Source of the DNA: Treponema sp.
GTDB taxonomy: Bacteria > Spirochaetota > Spirochaetia > Treponematales > Treponemataceae
DNA length: 10,105 nucleotides
NCBI GenBank assembly: GCA_017390125.1
Contig: JAFPCT010000098.1
Location: forward strand, 1-10,105
Direction of reading: 5' to 3'
In this document: piece by piece, positions 6,851 through 10,105 of the stretch
How positions within the stretch are numbered: the stretch's first letter is position 1
How the letters are laid out: each line of letters starts with the position of its first letter
Notes under the pieces: model-generated
Seen by the model: the letters and a program-made list of their open reading frames with translations, nothing else
Told to the model about the DNA's origin: nothing
Databases searched by the model: none
Program-made: the position numbers and the translations under genes

Positions 6851-7260
6851 AAAAGAACTGCCTTATCCCTGATTGCCTTTGCCAGAAGGAACTTCTTGGT
6901 TTCCTCGTCAAATTTCGGCTCATCTTCGATTGAAATACAATGTCCGTGGAAAACAACCTTGTCTTCCATCTGAACTTTTCTTGTAATTATGTTTCCGATT
7001 ACGGCAGATGAAGACAGAAGCTTTACGCTTTCCCGGGCAGTAACGTCACCCAGCACGATTCCGCCGATGATGGCTGATTTTGCAACAAGATTTCCGCGGA
7101 TTCTTGCCCGCTCACTTATGATCACAGCACCGTCAGTTTCCAGATCACCATCAATATCGCCGTCAATACGGATAAATCCGTTCACCTTAAGGTTTCCTGT
7201 AATGAACGAACCGTTTCCGACTAATGTATTGATTGAAATATCGTCTGCTCTGAATGCCAT
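6847..7260 (-). CDS. bactofilin (polymer-forming cytoskeletal protein)
   Basis: This is a 137-residue bactofilin (DUF583/CcmA family), a beta-helix protein that polymerises without nucleotide and scaffolds cell-wall enzymes at the inner membrane. Residues about 14-115 show the repeating hydrophobic/Gly pattern, including GSFITGNLKVNGFIRIDGDIDGDL and the successive I.G.V...A..G rungs. Both termini are short and non-repetitive, as is usual. It lies 17 bp downstream of an M23 peptidase gene; in Helicobacter and other curved or helical bacteria bactofilins work with M23 peptidases to set cell shape, so a similar pair is inferred. The Shine-Dalgarno is poor, so translation may depend on coupling. 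The stop overlaps the next gene's start by 4 bases. Confidence 0.93.
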   Translation of the reverse strand: MAFRADDISINTLVGNGSFITGNLKVNGFIRIDGDIDGDLETDGAVIISERARIRGNLVAKSAIIGGIVLGDVTARESVKLLSSSAVIGNIITRKVQMEDKVVFHGHCISIEDEPKFDEETKKFLLAKAIRDKAVLL

Positions 7261-7277
7261 TCTATTCTACTTACTTT

Positions 7278-8300
7278 TTATTTTGAAAGTTTTACGTTGA
7301 TGTATTTTCCAGGATCTACTACGTCCGAACCAATATGAACTTCATAATGAAGGTGAGGACCTGTGGTTACACCAGTATTTCCGATGTAACCGATAACCTG
7401 ACCCTGGTTTACGAATTCACCTTTCTTTACACGAGTTGCGCTCATATGGGCATATCGCGTGTACATACCGTGTTTATGACGTATGATTATATAGTTTCCG
7501 AAACTAGCGTCATAACCTACAGTTACAACCTGACCGTTTGCTGTTGCCATGATAGGGTCACCGCATCTCCATGTAGAAAAGTCGATTCCCTTGTGAATGT
7601 ACCATTGACCTGTAATCGCATGGATTGTAGGTCCGAACTGCTGTGAAATATGTACGTTAGGATGAGTTACCGGCCAGATGTTAGGAATCTCGCGGAAAAG
7701 CGAGCTCTGGTTGTCCAGCATCTTACCAATCTGCTCAATAGGCTGTACGGCATCCTCAAGATAAGCTGTAAGAGAACGAATGTCCGAAGATTCACGAACT
7801 ACACCGCTTGCAGAATCTCTTGAGCTGAAAAGTGACGAAAGGTCACCGTTGTTTATAGAAGACTGTTTTACATTGCTGTTTTTGTCCAGACCAAGAAGGG
7901 CAAGGCTCTGTGAAAGTGATGCCTGAAAGCGTTTCGCAGCCTGAAGAAGGTTTGTATTTTCATCCCTGAGCTCGTCAAGACTTGCAAGGGTCTCGCGGTT
8001 CTTGTTCATGAGACTTGAAATCTCCATGCTGGAAAGAACTGCATGTCTGTTAAAATAGAAGAATGAAGCGACAATTCCAATCAGAAGAACCAGTCCTGAA
8101 CAAAGGGCGAACACGTTTGTCTGAAAGTTTATAACTTTGCTCTGCGAGTGAGGAACAATCATTATTGTCAGTTTGCTGTCAAATACTTTAAAAATTCTTA
8201 AAAAGAAAGAGCCTGCGGCCTTAAAAAATGCGACAAATCCAGAATGTACGTTTGTTGCAATCTTCTTTTCAATTCTTTTGTATTTTTGAGATCTTGCCAA
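7278..8300 (-). CDS. membrane-anchored M23 (LytM-type) peptidoglycan endopeptidase
   Basis: This is a 340-residue inner-membrane protein with its catalytic domain in the periplasm. A basic cytoplasmic N-terminus (1-60) is followed by one membrane segment (about 63-83), a helical, probably coiled-coil linker (90-205), and the M23 domain (210-335). The zinc site is intact: H236-x3-D240 in HKGID and H318 in GPHLHYE, with H285 (YAHMS) and H316 as catalytic histidines. It should cleave peptide cross-links in peptidoglycan. The start is TTG: a TGA sits in frame 6 bases upstream, GGGAAG lies 6 bases before it, and the next ATG (residue 47) would remove the cytoplasmic part. It is the promoter-proximal gene of the operon with bactofilin, yaaR and ricT. 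Confidence 0.93.
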   Translation of the reverse strand: MARSQKYKRIEKKIATNVHSGFVAFFKAAGSFFLRIFKVFDSKLTIMIVPHSQSKVINFQTNVFALCSGLVLLIGIVASFFYFNRHAVLSSMEISSLMNKNRETLASLDELRDENTNLLQAAKRFQASLSQSLALLGLDKNSNVKQSSINNGDLSSLFSSRDSASGVVRESSDIRSLTAYLEDAVQPIEQIGKMLDNQSSLFREIPNIWPVTHPNVHISQQFGPTIHAITGQWYIHKGIDFSTWRCGDPIMATANGQVVTVGYDASFGNYIIIRHKHGMYTRYAHMSATRVKKGEFVNQGQVIGYIGNTGVTTGPHLHYEVHIGSDVVDPGKYINVKLSK

Positions 8301-8351
8301 CTTTCACTTCCCTAAAAAAATTATCCTGTGATTATGCAAAAACTGTTTTGT

Positions 8352-8381
8352 AGTATAGCATACTGATTAAAATAATGTCAA
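8352..8381 (-). promoter_or_regulatory. strong sigma-70 promoter of the M23-bactofilin-yaaR-ricT operon
   Basis: On the minus strand a perfect TTGACA (8381-8376) and TATACT (8357-8352) are separated by 18 bases, with TG placed one base before the -10 (extended -10). Transcription should start near 8345, leaving a leader of about 45 bases that ends in GGGAAG before the TTG start of the peptidase gene. Confidence 0.85.
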
Positions 8382-8411
8382 ACAATGAAAAGTAAAGCTT
8401 CTTCCCTAATG

Positions 8412-8440
8412 TTGACAACTCGAAAAACCTATATTATCTT
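8412..8440 (+). promoter_or_regulatory. sigma-70 promoter of the tatD-dus pair
   Basis: TTGACA at 8412-8417, a 17-base spacer and TATCTT at 8435-8440 (four of six matches) form a plausible promoter pointing to the tatD gene. The start would be near 8447. The leader to the ATG at 8542 would be about 95 bases and begins with the hairpin listed separately. The -35 elements of this and the opposing promoter are about 30 bp apart. Confidence 0.6.
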
Positions 8441-8447
8441 TATCGGT

Positions 8448-8474
8448 AGAAACGAATAAAAAAAACACGTTTCT
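8448..8474 (+). other. small hairpin at the 5' end of the tatD leader
   Basis: AGAAACG (8448-8454) pairs with CGTTTCT (8468-8474) around an A-rich 13-base loop. It begins almost exactly at the predicted transcription start, so it could be a 5'-end stabilising stem-loop. No clean T run follows, so it does not look like a terminator, and it matches no riboswitch I recognise. Confidence 0.35.
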
Positions 8475-8541
8475 TTAGGGGCAAGGGGCAGCTCTGGTGC
8501 TCAAGCCTGTCTTAACAACATTACCTTTTGGAAGAAAAGCC

Positions 8542-9315
8542 ATGCAATTTTTTGATACTCACGCTCACATCGGGCTTATATACGATGACCCTATAGAACA
8601 ATTACGCGTAATTCAGCAGGCAAAGCAGGCTGGTGTTACACGTATTATAAGTATAAACAACAGTCTCCACGATTTTGAGAAGGTTTATCCTAAACTCAAG
8701 TCAATTCCTGGAATTTACCATGCTGTAGGAGTTGGTCCTTCAGAAGTTACAAACCCAGGAAGCGATTACATCAATAAAATAGAAAAATATCTCTCCAACC
8801 CGAATGTAATTGCCGTTGGAGAAACAGGTCTGGACTACTTCAAGCAGTTCGGAGACAAAAGAAGTCAGATTGAACTTTTCATTACTCAGCTGGAACTCGC
8901 GCAGAAGCACAACCTTCCTGTAATCATCCACAACCGTGATGCCGGAAAAGACATTTTCGACGTGCTTTCAGAACGCATTCCTGATTCAGGGGCAATTTTC
9001 CACTGTTATTCAGAAGATGCAGAATACGCAAAGAAATGTCTGGATATGAATGTATATTTTTCATTCGCAGGAAACCTGACATACCGCAATGCACGAAACC
9101 TGCACGAAACAATCATGAACATTCCGCTTGACCGCGTCCTTATTGAGACAGAAAGCCCGTTCATGGTTCCTGCAGAATTCCGCGGAAAACGCACTATGCC
9201 GGCATACCTTACTTCAACTGCAAAATTCCTTGCAGAAATGCTGGATATGGATTTGGAAAAGCTTGCTGACCAGCTCTGGAAAAACAGCTGCAAAGTTTTC
9301 AAGCTCCCGGAATAA
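8542..9315 (+). CDS. tatD: TatD-family metal-dependent nuclease
   Basis: This is a TatD-family hydrolase of the amidohydrolase superfamily (DNA exonuclease/repair in E. coli TatD). From the ATG at 8542 it has 257 residues. Metal-site segments are FDTHAH near the N-terminus, VGETGLDY, IIHNRDAG and IFHCYSE. The last metal-site motif, usually ETD-S/A-P, reads ETESP, with Glu at residue 204 where Asp is normal. The following FRGKR and PAYL stretch is typical of the family. The ATG is chosen because GGAAG lies 7 bases upstream and the family begins directly with M-x-F-DTH-x-H; an in-frame GTG at 8497 would add 15 residues (272 in all) and also has a G-rich stretch before it. A dus gene begins 1 nt after its stop, so the two are co-transcribed. 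Confidence 0.92.
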   Translation: MQFFDTHAHIGLIYDDPIEQLRVIQQAKQAGVTRIISINNSLHDFEKVYPKLKSIPGIYHAVGVGPSEVTNPGSDYINKIEKYLSNPNVIAVGETGLDYFKQFGDKRSQIELFITQLELAQKHNLPVIIHNRDAGKDIFDVLSERIPDSGAIFHCYSEDAEYAKKCLDMNVYFSFAGNLTYRNARNLHETIMNIPLDRVLIETESPFMVPAEFRGKRTMPAYLTSTAKFLAEMLDMDLEKLADQLWKNSCKVFKLPE

Positions 9316-9316
9316 T

Positions 9317-10105
9317 ATGCTGTATCACCCGGTCAAAATCGGAAAAACTGAATTAAACGGAAACCTCTTTCTTGCGCCGGTAGCCGGTTACAGCGACCGT
9401 TCGTTCCGCTCAATATGCGTTGAACAGGGCGCTTCCTTCACCTACACGGAAATGGTGAGCGCAGAAGCTCTTGTACGAGGCAACTGGAAGACTGAGGAGC
9501 TCATGGCCAGAGCCCCGAACGAAAAAGCATATTCTGTACAGATTTTCGGCGGCGAAGAGAGCGTAATGGCAGAAGCCGCCGGCATTGTCCTTGAAAAAAC
9601 AAACTGCGAAGCAATAGACATAAACTGCGGATGTCCCGTTCCTAAAATCATAAAAACAGGAGCCGGTTCTGCTCTTACACGCGACCCGGAGCGGCTGGGC
9701 AAAATTGTTGCGGCCGTAAAAAAAGCGGCGGCAGGAAGATGCGCCGTTACGGTAAAAATCCGTTCCGGCTGGGATACCGTCACAATCACATGGAAAGAAG
9801 CTGCAGCCGCGGCACTGGAAAACGGAGCGGATGCAATCACAATGCATCCACGCACAAGAACCCAGGGCTATGAAGGTTTTTCTGACTGGACCAAGCTTGC
9901 CGACCTTGTGAAACTTGCGGAAGGAAAAGTGCCTGTCTTTGGAAGCGGAGACCTTTTCAAGCCGGAAGACGCAAAAAAGATGCTTGAGCAGACAGGCTGC
10001 GACGGCGTTATGTTTGCACGAGGAGCAATGGGAAACCCGTTCATTTTCAGGAAGACAATCCAGCTCCTGCAGAACGGCAGCTATGATGAAATTCCAGCTT
10101 CTGTA
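9317..10105 (+). CDS. dusB: tRNA-dihydrouridine synthase, DusB-like (3' end beyond window)
   Basis: This open frame is cut by the right edge after 263 codons; a complete family member has about 320-340. Dus enzymes reduce specific uridines in the tRNA D-loop with FMN and NADPH. Seen motifs are LAPVAGYSDRSFR (about 18-30, FMN-binding start), YTEMVSAEAL, VQIFGG, DINCGCPVPKI with the catalytic Cys of GCP, GAGSALTRDPE, VKIRSGW, ITMHPRTRTQGYEG with the conserved His and Arg, VFGSGD and DGVMFARGAMGNPFIF. The arrangement fits the DusB/NifR3 subgroup best, though the subgroup is inferred. The methionine usual before GCP is Cys here (INCGCP). The start ATG is 1 nt after the tatD stop; GGAA at 9309-9312 lies inside the end of tatD, so expression is probably coupled. 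Confidence 0.93.
   Translation, partial: MLYHPVKIGKTELNGNLFLAPVAGYSDRSFRSICVEQGASFTYTEMVSAEALVRGNWKTEELMARAPNEKAYSVQIFGGEESVMAEAAGIVLEKTNCEAIDINCGCPVPKIIKTGAGSALTRDPERLGKIVAAVKKAAAGRCAVTVKIRSGWDTVTITWKEAAAAALENGADAITMHPRTRTQGYEGFSDWTKLADLVKLAEGKVPVFGSGDLFKPEDAKKMLEQTGCDGVMFARGAMGNPFIFRKTIQLLQNGSYDEIPASV

Noticed and set aside
8440..8447. Second minus-strand copy of the sigma-28 -10 motif (ACCGATAA, sharing a 12-base stretch with the flgM promoter) upstream of the M23 operon.
   Set aside because: No -35 box at the 11-base spacing; the nearest TAAAG-type box is 22 bases away. The operon already has a near-perfect sigma-70 promoter further downstream, so this is probably chance.
8497..8541. Upstream GTG extension of the TatD protein.
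   Set aside because: The extra 15 residues precede the family's normal N-terminus, and a well-spaced GGAAG favours the ATG at 8542; it is kept only as an alternative start.
9410..9855. Two long minus-strand open frames (about 140 codons) opposite the right end of the window.
   Set aside because: They are antisense to the dus gene, whose product has clear family motifs; the minus-strand translations are Cys/Phe- or Ala/Ser-rich without family resemblance.
1..10105. Search by eye for CRISPR arrays, insertion sequences, tRNA genes, att sites and long direct repeats.
   Set aside because: None seen; coding density is high and all large frames have housekeeping or lineage-core assignments.

Overview
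The window looks like chromosomal core sequence from a spirochaete, most likely Treponema or a close relative. The basis is protein content: a FlgM anti-sigma factor of the type with a 'DPNYLNN' motif, an M23 peptidase/bactofilin pair, a RicT (PSP1) protein, HDOD and PilZ-like signalling proteins, moderate GC, and A/T-rich intergenic tracts. This assignment is inferred from recognised families, not from a database search. There is no sign of mobile DNA, CRISPR, rRNA or tRNA.

Layout. (1) 119-1624 (+) is a two-domain regulator with a GHKL-type ATPase-like N-terminus and a C-terminal HDOD domain. It converges, with a 7-bp gap, on a minus-strand block read right to left: rsmI (3555-2848), flgM (2825-2532), an intrinsic terminator, then a SpoU/TrmH-family RNA methyltransferase (2450-1632). 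(2) A 153-bp divergent intergenic region carries back-to-back promoters for rsmI (-) and for a PilZ-like protein (3709-4602, +), which is followed by a class I SAM methyltransferase (4639-5358, +). (3) That pair converges with zero spacing on a tightly packed minus-strand operon, read right to left: M23 peptidase (8300-7278), bactofilin (7260-6847), YaaR/DUF327 (6850-6296) and ricT (6276-5359). (4) A second divergent promoter region (8301-8541) serves this operon and a plus-strand pair, a TatD-family nuclease (8542-9315) and a DusB-like tRNA-dihydrouridine synthase that starts 1 nt later and runs off the right edge.

Functional themes are RNA modification (RsmI, TrmH-like, Dus, perhaps the 4639 methyltransferase), RNA processing (RicT), motility control (FlgM, perhaps PilZ-like) and cell-envelope shape (M23 plus bactofilin). 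No obviously new multi-gene system is present. The most informative signals are: a near-consensus sigma-28 promoter for flgM embedded in the end of rsmI; an rsmI promoter placed so that the transcript should begin at its GTG start codon (leaderless); a GHKL-HDOD fusion; an M23-bactofilin-YaaR-RicT operon joining shape genes to a yaaR/ricT neighbourhood also known from Bacillus; and a D-to-E change at a TatD metal-site position. At least two genes use non-ATG starts (rsmI GTG, M23 TTG).
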